Shown piece after piece: positions 4,808 through 11,775 of a stretch of DNA of 14,056 bases. This stretch comes from JBMOLK01 sp049325575 (GTDB lineage Bacteria; Bacillota; Clostridia; Acetivibrionales; Acetivibrionaceae): assembly GCA_049325575.1 (NCBI GenBank), contig JBMOLK010000132.1, positions 1-14,056 of the forward strand. The letters are read 5' to 3'. The first letter of the stretch is position 1. Every line of letters begins with the position of its first letter. The translations under genes and the position numbers were made by a program. A model generated the notes under the pieces. That model was not told where the DNA came from, made no database searches, and saw only the letters and a list, made by a program, of their open reading frames with translations.

Positions 4808-5608
4808 ATGAAACAAATAAACTGGATTATTCAAAGTAATCTAATAGATAATAAAACGTTTGAAGGGCTAAAAAAGTCTGTAACGGCAGACAATGCATTA
4901 TACCAGGAAGTATATATTATTCCTTTCTCAGATGAGTTGGATATTCTGTACAATTACGGTTTTATTAATATCTTCTATGGAACAACAACCCTTATCATGA
5001 ACGCATCAAGGATAAAAGCATACAGTAAGGGCATATTCTATGATAATAACAGGTTTCAGATGAAGAAATACCTTAGTGAATGGAAGAACAGAATGTTAAA
5101 CTTTGATGGCCGAGTTATAACTATAGCGGACTTTATTAACGAGAACCACAGCGATAATGATGAATTTTTTATAAGGCCTAATGATGATACCAAGTCTTTT
5201 AGCGGTTGTGTAACTACCTTTGCTAATTTCAAGGGGAAGGCGGCTTGGGCTGATGGTCAAAATCCTTATTATCGCATGGATACGTTAATATTAGTATGTA
5301 GTCCAAAGCAAATCGAGAAGGAATGGAGAAATATAATTGTTAAAGGAAAAGTAGTTTCATCATCCAGATATAGTGTTTATGGTAAAAAGTCTGTAGATCC
5401 TAAGGATGTTCCGGATGGAATGATTCAATTTACCGAGAATTGTTGTACAATATATACCCCTCATGATGTGTTTGTGATGGATGTTGCTCTTAGTGATGAT
5501 AAGTACTATATAATTGAGTGTAACTGCTTTAATGACAGCGGTTTTTATGATCACGATATTGGAGAGATTGTAAAAAGTATAAATAATTATGTTAAAGAAA
5601 GGGACTGA
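4808..5608 (+). CDS. ATP-grasp protein resembling the R2K clade (DUF4343-like)
   Basis: The 266-residue protein looks like the small ATP-grasp family formerly called DUF4343, placed in the R2K clade with eukaryotic CDC123. That clade is predicted to ligate peptides or amino groups to proteins, and CDC123 itself assists assembly of translation factor eIF2. Visible features are the family-type RPNDDTKSFSG segment (R123 to G133), a central VVSSSRYSVYGK region, and the metal/ATP site IIECNCFND near the end (E237, N239). There is no signal peptide or membrane segment. The ATG has GGAG nine bases upstream. The gene lies after the tRNA-like RNA and seven bases before tatD, suggesting co-transcription. 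The substrate is unknown. A translation factor or ribosome-associated protein is an inference from CDC123 and context. Confidence 0.72.
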   Translation: MKQINWIIQSNLIDNKTFEGLKKSVTADNALYQEVYIIPFSDELDILYNYGFINIFYGTTTLIMNASRIKAYSKGIFYDNNRFQMKKYLSEWKNRMLNFDGRVITIADFINENHSDNDEFFIRPNDDTKSFSGCVTTFANFKGKAAWADGQNPYYRMDTLILVCSPKQIEKEWRNIIVKGKVVSSSRYSVYGKKSVDPKDVPDGMIQFTENCCTIYTPHDVFVMDVALSDDKYYIIECNCFNDSGFYDHDIGEIVKSINNYVKERD

Positions 5609-5615
5609 AGAAACA

Positions 5616-6383
5616 ATGTTATTTGATACACATGCACATTTTAATGATAACAGGTTTAAGCATGACAGGGATGAAGCAATTAAGAACGCTCATGAAAGTG
5701 GAGTTTCATATATTTTGAATGTATCCTACAATATTCCGTCACTTGAGCACTCTGTTTCACTGTCTAGAAGGTACAGCTACATATATGCAGCTGTTGGAAT
5801 ACACCCCCATTACTCGAAGGAAATAAGTGATGAGGTACTCAGCAAGATATGCAGTTTGGCTGGAAATAAGAAGGTGGTAGCTATAGGCGAGATTGGGCTT
5901 GATTATTACAGAGACTTGTCACCAAGGGATGTTCAGAAAAAATGGTTTGTAAGACAGATAGATCTGGCTAAGGATCTGAAACTGCCTATAATAGTACATA
6001 TCAGAGATGCTAATGAAGATGCACTTAATGTCTTGAAGGCTGAAAATGCTAAGGATGTCGGAGGAATCATTCATAGCTTTTCTGGAGATATAAAAATGGC
6101 CAAGGAAGTTCTGGATAATAACTTCTATATTTCGGTAGGAGGGCCATTAACGTATCATAATGCAAGAAACCTGATTGATGTTATAAAGTTTGTACCTGAT
6201 GACAGGCTCCTTATTGAAACAGATTGTCCATACCTCACACCTGAACCTTTTAGAGGAAAAAGGAATGACTCAAGCTTGGTTAGATTGGTTGCTGAAAAGA
6301 TTGCAGAGATTAAAAGCAAAAGCTTTGAGGAGATTGCCAATACAACTACAAATAATGCCAGAAGGCTATTGAATATTAGTTAA
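5616..6383 (+). CDS. tatD: TatD-family metal-dependent hydrolase
   Basis: TatD proteins are TIM-barrel metallohydrolases with 3'-5' exonuclease activity on DNA and in some cases RNA. The 255-residue length is typical. All metal ligands can be seen: H6 and H8 (DTHAHF), E92 (GEIGLDYY), H128 (IIVHIRD), H153 (GIIHSFSG) and D203 (IETDCPYL). I chose the ATG at 5616 because MLFDTHAHF is the usual family start; an upstream in-frame ATG at 5589 overlaps the previous gene. In many Firmicutes tatD is paired with metG or the RNase M5 gene. Here it follows an ATP-grasp gene by seven bases and precedes a broken RNase Z gene, so the operon has an RNA-processing flavour. Confidence 0.92.
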   Translation: MLFDTHAHFNDNRFKHDRDEAIKNAHESGVSYILNVSYNIPSLEHSVSLSRRYSYIYAAVGIHPHYSKEISDEVLSKICSLAGNKKVVAIGEIGLDYYRDLSPRDVQKKWFVRQIDLAKDLKLPIIVHIRDANEDALNVLKAENAKDVGGIIHSFSGDIKMAKEVLDNNFYISVGGPLTYHNARNLIDVIKFVPDDRLLIETDCPYLTPEPFRGKRNDSSLVRLVAEKIAEIKSKSFEEIANTTTNNARRLLNIS

Positions 6384-6393
6384 GGAGATACTT

Positions 6394-6707
6394 ATGCTTG
6401 ACGTTTGTTTGTTGGGGACTGGAGGGATGATGCCGCTGTCAAACAGGTGGCTTACCTCTCTTTTAATAAGATATAACGGAAGAAGGATTCTGATAGATTG
6501 CGCAAAGCTTTTAAAGCTGAGCAGAAAAAGCATATGATGTTTTCTGAAGCGGGACTACTTGCCAAACAAAGAAGTGTAAAAGAACTGTGGCTTACTCATT
6601 ATAGTCCTTCACTAACAGAACCGGAGGAATATATTGAGACTGAGAGGACAATTTTTACAAATACAGTTGCAGGAAGAGATTTGCTTACAAAAACAATAAA
6701 GTATTAG
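6394..6707 (+). pseudogene. rnz: RNase Z remnant with an internal deletion
   Basis: RNase Z cuts tRNA precursors at the 3' end, mainly those without encoded CCA. A good ribosome binding site (AAGGAGA) and ATG at 6394 begin a typical RNase Z N-terminus, MLDVCLLGTGGMMPLSNRW, continuing to ILIDC at about codon 36. There the sequence jumps to the RNase Z C-terminus in another frame, KHMMFSEAGLLAKQRSVKE, followed by ELWLTHYSPSLTEPEEY, ending at 6707. The roughly 200 residues between, with the HxHxDH metal site, are missing. Frame one stops soon after the junction. The enzyme cannot be active. The junction lies near 6495-6525. Confidence 0.85.
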
Positions 6708-6770
6708 GTTCATATATGGTTAATAATTATAGTTATCACACAAATAATTACTTAAATTGTGACATAATGT

Positions 6771-6799
6771 AAACCTCTGGTTTCAGGGGTTTTCTTTGT
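6771..6799 (+). terminator. Rho-independent terminator after the RNase Z remnant
   Basis: AAACCTCTG (6771-6779) pairs with CAGGGGTTT (6784-6792) around GTTT, giving nine pairs with one G-U, followed by a T-rich tail. It closes the R2K-like/tatD/rnz unit. A very similar hairpin lies at 10483, at the far end of the two-component/ABC cassette. Confidence 0.85.
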
Positions 6800-6851
6800 A
6801 TTTTATCGTTCCCGTTGTTTTGGCTTTGCCAGTTATGTCTTTTGAGTTTTG

Positions 6852-6880
6852 TTGACTTAATATAAAATAAAGTCTAAAAT
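6852..6880 (+). promoter_or_regulatory. Sigma-A type promoter of the response regulator gene
   Basis: TTGACT (6852-6857) and TAAAAT (6875-6880) are separated by 17 bases, close to consensus. The next gene is the response regulator at 6975, leaving a leader of about 90 bases. A palindrome begins directly after the -10. Confidence 0.7.
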
Positions 6881-6895
6881 ACAGTTCAGAACTGT
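6881..6895. promoter_or_regulatory. Perfect 15-bp palindrome at the transcription start, possible operator
   Basis: ACAGTTC-A-GAACTGT is a perfect dyad with a single central base. It begins immediately after the -10 hexamer, so a dimeric regulator bound there would block transcription initiation. No regulator can be named from the sequence. Confidence 0.5.
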
Positions 6896-6974
6896 TTAAT
6901 GGCGCAGGACAAAAATTTATATTCAAAGTTCGCTATATCTATATATTGCCTCATGTATAAGGTGGTGAATAAGT

Positions 6975-7655
6975 ATGGATAAAATCCTGATAGTTGAAGA
7001 CAACAAAGATGTAAATAAAATGCTTGCAGAGGTATTAATAAGAGAGGGCTATGAGGTCTGTTCAGTATATACAGGCACTGACGGACTTAATGAAATCAAT
7101 ACACAGGAATATGACCTAATTCTTCTGGATATTATGCTCCCGTATAAAAGCGGAGATGAAATACTAAAAGAAGTGCGTAAGCTTTCGGATATTCCTGTCA
7201 TAATTATTTCCGCAAAGGATATGACCGGCATAAAGATAGACCTTTTGAAAATGGGTGCTGACGATTATATAACAAAGCCCTTTGATCTGGGTGAAGTAGT
7301 TGCAAGGGTTGAAACAAACCTGCGACGCTCCCGTAAGCATGAACAGGTAGAAAAGGTGCTTAATTATAAGGATATGGTGGTTTACCATAAAGCTAAGCGT
7401 ATAACCGTTAATAATATGGAGCTTGATTTGACTGCAAAGGAATTTCAGATTATCGAACTGCTGCTTAAAAACAGAGATAGGGTATTTACCAAAGCAAATC
7501 TGTATGAAACTATTTGGCAGGATGCATATCTTGGCGATGATAATGCTGTAAAGACACATATAAGCAATCTGAGAAATAAACTGAAGATGGCAAACCCAAA
7601 TAATGAATATATTGAAACAGTATGGGGACTTGGCTATCGCTTGTATAAAGAATAA
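6975..7655 (+). CDS. OmpR/PhoB-family response regulator
   Basis: The 226-residue protein has a receiver domain (1-120) and a winged-helix DNA-binding domain (about 130-226, ending in the family pattern ETVWGLGYRLYKE). Receiver residues are intact: E8 and D9, the phosphorylated D52 in LILLDIMLP, the switch serine S79, and K101 before P102. The start has AGGTGGTG about seven bases upstream. It is the first gene of a cassette that continues with an ABC ATPase, a permease and a histidine kinase, so the kinase at 9471 is its likely partner. The phased repeats downstream at 7668 are its likely binding site. This arrangement is common for sensing and expelling peptide antibiotics, but the signal here is unknown. 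Confidence 0.92.
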   Translation: MDKILIVEDNKDVNKMLAEVLIREGYEVCSVYTGTDGLNEINTQEYDLILLDIMLPYKSGDEILKEVRKLSDIPVIIISAKDMTGIKIDLLKMGADDYITKPFDLGEVVARVETNLRRSRKHEQVEKVLNYKDMVVYHKAKRITVNNMELDLTAKEFQIIELLLKNRDRVFTKANLYETIWQDAYLGDDNAVKTHISNLRNKLKMANPNNEYIETVWGLGYRLYKE

Positions 7656-7667
7656 TCTTATCAAAAT

Positions 7668-7721
7668 CTTAACGTTTTTGTTTTGCCACTTAACCTTTTC
7701 TAAACCTTTGGACTTTATAAT
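7668..7721 (+). promoter_or_regulatory. Phased direct repeats and promoter of the ABC genes
   Basis: Three related decamers, CTTAACGTTT (7668), CTTAACCTTT (7689) and CTAAACCTTT (7700), start 21 and 11 bases apart, two and one helical turns. OmpR-type regulators bind such same-face direct repeats. A TATAAT -10 (7716-7721) follows, but no good -35 is present; the third repeat spans and overlaps that position. This suggests a promoter activated by the response regulator encoded just upstream. Confidence 0.6.
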
Positions 7722-7748
7722 TGAATTATAGAAAGGGCAGGTGAGAAA

Positions 7749-8672
7749 ATGAAAGAATATGTTCTGGAAACCAAAAACCTGACAAAAAGCTATCGAGGTG
7801 TAAATGTTTTGCAGGATGTGTCGGTGACACTTGAAGCCGGTAAAATATACGGTTTAATTGGACAAAACGGTGCAGGAAAAACCACGTTGATGCGCATAGT
7901 GGCGGGACTAACTTTTCCTACAAAGGGTAATATTGAACTTTTTGGGAAGAATGGTGAAAGAAATCTGCAGGCTGAAAGAAAAAGATTGGGCTCCATGATT
8001 GAGTATCCCGGCCTAATTCCGTACATGACTGCACAGGAAAATCTCACATATCATAAGGTAATACGAGGTATCCCAAGCAAGACTATAGAGAACGAATTAC
8101 TGGTACTGGTGGGACTTAATAATAGAGGCAAAAAGAAGGCAAAGAACTTCTCTCTTGGTATGAAACAGCGCCTGGGCATAGCCGTAGCTTTACTTGGAGA
8201 TCCCGAACTGTTGATTCTGGATGAACCAATCAATGGGCTCGACCCCTTAGGTGTAGTGGAGATTAGAAATTTGCTGATCAGGTTGTGCGAGGAGCGCCAG
8301 ATGACAATTCTCGTATCCAGCCACAATCTGCCTGAGCTCTATCAAGTTGCTACTGACTATATAATTATCCATCAAGGAAGGATTAAAAAATCCATTACGC
8401 TGGGGGAACTTGAAGAAAGCTGCAAGCATCATATTCTGATTGGCTGCGACCAGCCGGAAAAGCTGGTGAATGTTATAGAAATGCAGCTTGGAACAACCAA
8501 ATATAAGGTCATGCCTGATAGGATGGTTAAACTCTACGACTATTTGGATAACAAGGAGTTAGTGGCAAGAGCTATCTTTGACAATGGGATTGTCATTACA
8601 CATTATTCCATACAGGGAGATACGCTTGAAAACTACTTTATTTCTGTAATAGGGGGTGACCGTAATGTTTAA
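7749..8672 (+). CDS. ABC transporter ATP-binding protein, peptide-resistance type
   Basis: The 307-residue protein is a single ATPase domain with a C-terminal extension. It shows Walker A GQNGAGKTT (K44), signature SLGMKQR (135-141), Walker B LLILDEP (D158, E159) and the switch histidine in SSH. The SLGMKQR form of the signature and the C-terminal extension resemble LanF/BcrA-type ATPases, which power export of, or self-protection from, lantibiotics and bacitracin-like peptides. It would work with the permease whose start overlaps its last codons. AGGTG lies five bases before the ATG. Substrate cannot be read from the sequence. Confidence 0.92.
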   Translation: MKEYVLETKNLTKSYRGVNVLQDVSVTLEAGKIYGLIGQNGAGKTTLMRIVAGLTFPTKGNIELFGKNGERNLQAERKRLGSMIEYPGLIPYMTAQENLTYHKVIRGIPSKTIENELLVLVGLNNRGKKKAKNFSLGMKQRLGIAVALLGDPELLILDEPINGLDPLGVVEIRNLLIRLCEERQMTILVSSHNLPELYQVATDYIIIHQGRIKKSITLGELEESCKHHILIGCDQPEKLVNVIEMQLGTTKYKVMPDRMVKLYDYLDNKELVARAIFDNGIVITHYSIQGDTLENYFISVIGGDRNV

Positions 8673-9462
8673 TTTAGTTTGGGCTGACCTATTTAAAATG
8701 TATAGATCATCTATGATAAAGATTATATTTGGAATCACAACTTTATGTGCTGTGGCAATGGCGGTAATGGCATATCTGATTCCACAGGGGAAGATTGATC
8801 CTGGAATGACTGGAATCGGTTTTATGTTCTCTGATATAAACATGATAAGCATTCTGGGTGCCGTTATGGCAGGCGTATATATCTGCGGAGATTTCGATAA
8901 CAAATCAATCCATAATGCTGTTGCATGCGGCTGCAGAAGGAGTTTTATCGTAGTCAGTAAAGCAATCGTGTTTTTCTGTGCCATAGCATTTATTATATTT
9001 CCCTATGCCATTATTACGGGTATCGCTTTGAATACCGGTTCCAAGTTTAGTATGGGCTCTGTAGCAGTTGGATTTCTGAATATATTGACGCAGAATTCCG
9101 GTTTATCTTATCAGGCGCCGGATTTTTTGAAACTGTTGGTTATCATGCTGACCTTGGTGATAGTATATGCGGCGCAACTTAGCATCTGTATGCCACTTGC
9201 TATTGTACTCAAAAAACCGGTTCTAGTGGTTGCCATTTATTATGGCTTTTCTATTCTTTGTGCTCAGTTGACAGGATTAAGAGACAGTTCTCCGGTGTTT
9301 GAAAGTATTTTCTCCAGTACGCCATATGGAGGGGATTACTCGCTTCTGACAATGGCTGCTGGAACAGGAGACATTGTCAAGGCAATTTCCGTCAGCCTGG
9401 TAACTATAATTGTAATGCTGACTGTCACGTACAGTATATTTAGAAAATCTGAAGTTAAATAA
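8665..9462 (+). CDS. ABC-2 type permease partner
   Basis: The 265-residue protein begins MFNLVWADLFKMYRSSMIKI, typical of ABC-2 permeases with a cytoplasmic amphipathic start, and contains about six hydrophobic segments, the first near residues 20-40. I prefer the ATG at 8665, because AGGGGGTG lies a normal distance upstream; the GTG at 8656 is within that ribosome binding site. The gene overlaps the ATPase gene by eight bases, consistent with translational coupling. It would form the membrane channel of the transporter. Confidence 0.88.
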   Translation: MFNLVWADLFKMYRSSMIKIIFGITTLCAVAMAVMAYLIPQGKIDPGMTGIGFMFSDINMISILGAVMAGVYICGDFDNKSIHNAVACGCRRSFIVVSKAIVFFCAIAFIIFPYAIITGIALNTGSKFSMGSVAVGFLNILTQNSGLSYQAPDFLKLLVIMLTLVIVYAAQLSICMPLAIVLKKPVLVVAIYYGFSILCAQLTGLRDSSPVFESIFSSTPYGGDYSLLTMAAGTGDIVKAISVSLVTIIVMLTVTYSIFRKSEVK

Positions 9463-9470
9463 CAGAAAGG

Positions 9471-10373
9471 TTGGTAAAAAGATTGGTAAATGCAATTGGC
9501 ATTTTGATTGTTATAGTTTGTCTGCTTGCCTTTTACATCGCCCTTATCCATTGGCAATTGCACAGCATTAATCGGCAGCTTGACAAGCGGCTGACAATGA
9601 ATACAAGACAGCCTGTTAGTGTGGAACTCATTAACCCTGTACTGAACCAATTGACTGTCAATATCAACAAGTGCTTAAAGGCGGAGGAAACCCTCCGTCT
9701 TGAAAGCATTCGGGAGGAAAAGAGATTTAAGGAGCTTATGGCCAATATATCCCATGATTTGCGGACACCACTTACTGCTATCAAAGGATATCAGCAGCTT
9801 ATGGGAAATGGTGATTTGGCGGCTGAACAAAGGAAAAAACTCCAAATCGCTCAAAAACATGCTGAGGAACTGGGCCGGTTAATTGAACATTTTTTTGAAT
9901 ATTCCTACCTTGTAAATGCAGACCTGAAACTTAACCTCGAACGTATTAATCTTACGAATCTTACGGCAGAGTGTCTTGCCGCGTCCGTATCCTCTTATGA
10001 GGAACGCGGCATTATGGTAAGGTTTACAGAGGCACCGCCGGTATTTGTGCTGGCCGATCAGGAAATGACGGCACGAATCATTCAGAATCTAATCCGCAAT
10101 TGCGCGGTGCATTCTGCAGGCGATGTTGAGGTTCTGATTTCAGCCTCGAAAAATGCTGTAATATCATTCAAAAACCCGGTAGAAAATGCTGCTGAGATTG
10201 ATGTGAAGCGTATATTTGACCGTTTCTATACAGGAGACCGGGCAAGAAGCAAAACCACTGGACTTGGCCTGTCTATCGTCAAACTGCTGGCAGAGCAGAT
10301 GGGCGGTGCCGTGGACGCCGTTTTGCAGGGAGATGAGCTTACGATACAGGTGGAACTTCCTTTATGCAGATAA
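9471..10373 (+). CDS. Sensor histidine kinase with one membrane segment
   Basis: The kinase has one N-terminal membrane helix (about residues 7-26), a short linker, a dimerisation domain with the phosphorylated histidine H95 in ANISHDLRTPLTAIKGY, and an ATP-binding domain. The latter carries an N box (IIQNLIRNCAVHS), an F box (IFDRFYTGDRAR) and a G box (TTGLGLSIVK). With no extracellular sensor domain it resembles intramembrane-sensing kinases that take their signal from a partner transporter, which fits the ABC genes just upstream. The start is TTG at 9471 or 9483. The second is better spaced from GAAAGG at 9465-9470, while the first adds lysine and arginine before the membrane helix. I kept the longer form. 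Confidence 0.88.
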   Translation: MVKRLVNAIGILIVIVCLLAFYIALIHWQLHSINRQLDKRLTMNTRQPVSVELINPVLNQLTVNINKCLKAEETLRLESIREEKRFKELMANISHDLRTPLTAIKGYQQLMGNGDLAAEQRKKLQIAQKHAEELGRLIEHFFEYSYLVNADLKLNLERINLTNLTAECLAASVSSYEERGIMVRFTEAPPVFVLADQEMTARIIQNLIRNCAVHSAGDVEVLISASKNAVISFKNPVENAAEIDVKRIFDRFYTGDRARSKTTGLGLSIVKLLAEQMGGAVDAVLQGDELTIQVELPLCR

Positions 10374-10482
10374 TAAAAAGTTGAGGTAGCTTTGATGGAT
10401 AGAGGCATATTATTTGGTGAAGCCAGCAATATTAATGGAATAAATTCGGGCGCCAGCAAGTATGAATGTGTTAATACAATAG

Positions 10483-10516
10483 AAACCTCTTGATTTTAGG
10501 GGTTTTTGCTGTTTTT
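10483..10516 (+). terminator. Rho-independent terminator after the kinase gene
   Basis: AAACCTCT (10483-10490) pairs with AGGGGTTT (10498-10505) around TGATTTT, with a T-rich tail. The stem is nearly the same as that at 6771, so the two terminators flank the regulator/ABC/kinase cassette. Confidence 0.8.
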
Positions 10517-10599
10517 AGGGCAAAAATGCAAGAGTAGTGAACCGCTTATAGATAATAGAATTGTACCAATTATTAAACCTTTGTAAAATAAAAAACATA

Positions 10600-10629
10600 T
10601 TGACAAGAAAGCATAAATGGTAATATAAT
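10600..10629 (+). promoter_or_regulatory. Promoter of the SPFH/NAD-kinase-like pair
   Basis: TTGACA (10600-10605) and TATAAT (10624-10629) match both consensus hexamers with an 18-base spacer. Transcription would begin near 10636, giving a leader of about 120 bases to the SPFH start at 10759. That leader is open in the SPFH frame. Confidence 0.8.
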
Positions 10630-10758
10630 GATATTAACAATATGATAATATCAATTAGTGAACAACAAGTTCAAACAAAAAGATTTAACCATGAGATACT
10701 TCCAGAGGAAATTGAATATACAATAAGTGATAATGATCGAAAAAAGGAGGGTTTCATT

Positions 10759-11775
10759 ATGTTTGGCTTCAGATTTATTAAGTTTCAGCCAAGTGAGTAT
10801 GTTTTAAAGTACAGGAACGGCAAGATAGTTAAGGAGGGTGCCGGAATATCATTTTATTATTATGCTCCTACTACGTCCATAGTTGTTGTTCCAGTGGGAA
10901 GCGTTGATGCGCCTTTCATTTTTGAGGAAGTTACATCAGACTTCCAAACTGTAACAGTTCAAGGTCAAATAACATTCAGGATAGTTGATCAAAAGAAGAT
11001 TGCAGGACTTCTCAATTATACACTTGATATGAGAGGGAAGGGGTATGCTTCTGATGATCCTCAAAAGCTGCCTCAAAGGGTTATAAACATAGTAAGAGTA
11101 CTAACAAAGAAAACACTTGAGGGATTACAGCTAAAGGATGCTATTAAATCCAGCGAGGTTCTGGCACTGGGGATATTGAACGAAATCAGAGAAAATGAAG
11201 AGATAAACCTGCTTGGCATTGAGATATTAGGTCTTTCGATACTTGCTATCCTACCGAATAAGGAAACCGCCAGAGCTCTAGAAGCACAAGCGAGAGAACA
11301 GATTCTTAGAAAAGCCGATGAGGCTGTCTATGAAAGAAGGAATGCATCAATAGAACAGGAAAGGCGTGTAAAAGAAAATGAGTTTAATACAGAAATTGCA
11401 GTTGAAAACAAGAAAAAACAGGTAAGAGAAACTCAATTAGAGGCAGAAAGAGCTGTTCAACAGAAGCAGAACCAGCTTAAAGAGGAACAGATGAATTTTG
11501 AGACCACTCTTGAAGAGAAGCGAAAAGACCTTATTGAACTTACAGTCCGGAATTCAAAAGCAGAAGCTGATGCAAAAGCTTATGAATTATCTGCAGTTAT
11601 GAAGGCTTTAGAAGGGATAGACCCAAATGTAATACAATCACTTGCAAGCATCGGTATGCAGCCTAATAAACTTATTGCAATAGCTTTTCAGGAATTGGCT
11701 GAAAAAGCAGGACAGATAGGTCAACTTAATATATCACCTGATTTACTTCAGGAATTAATGAAGGAATCAAAATGA
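10759..11775 (+). CDS. SPFH/band-7 domain protein with a long coiled coil
   Basis: SPFH proteins assemble into large rings or membrane-associated scaffolds. The 338-residue product has an SPFH domain at about 10-185 (PSEYVLKYRNGKIVKEGAG at the start, then the TSDFQTVTVQGQITFRI strands) and a charged coiled coil at about 190-285 rich in Q, E, R and K. It ends with a helical tail. No membrane helix is evident. I chose the ATG at 10759, because a perfect AGGAGG lies eight bases upstream. The same frame is open back to an ATG at 10642, but that start has no ribosome binding site and is nearly at the transcription start. The stop overlaps the start of the NAD-kinase-like gene by four bases (ATGA), so the two are translationally coupled and probably work together. 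Confidence 0.85.
   Translation: MFGFRFIKFQPSEYVLKYRNGKIVKEGAGISFYYYAPTTSIVVVPVGSVDAPFIFEEVTSDFQTVTVQGQITFRIVDQKKIAGLLNYTLDMRGKGYASDDPQKLPQRVINIVRVLTKKTLEGLQLKDAIKSSEVLALGILNEIRENEEINLLGIEILGLSILAILPNKETARALEAQAREQILRKADEAVYERRNASIEQERRVKENEFNTEIAVENKKKQVRETQLEAERAVQQKQNQLKEEQMNFETTLEEKRKDLIELTVRNSKAEADAKAYELSAVMKALEGIDPNVIQSLASIGMQPNKLIAIAFQELAEKAGQIGQLNISPDLLQELMKESK

Noticed and set aside
6720..6770. TCACA/TGTGA inverted sequence as a CRP-like operator
   Set aside because: The half-sites are too far apart and too short, and they lie before a terminator rather than at a promoter.
7164..7664. 166-codon minus-strand open frame across the response regulator
   Set aside because: It is antisense to a response regulator with all catalytic residues intact and shows no protein family features.
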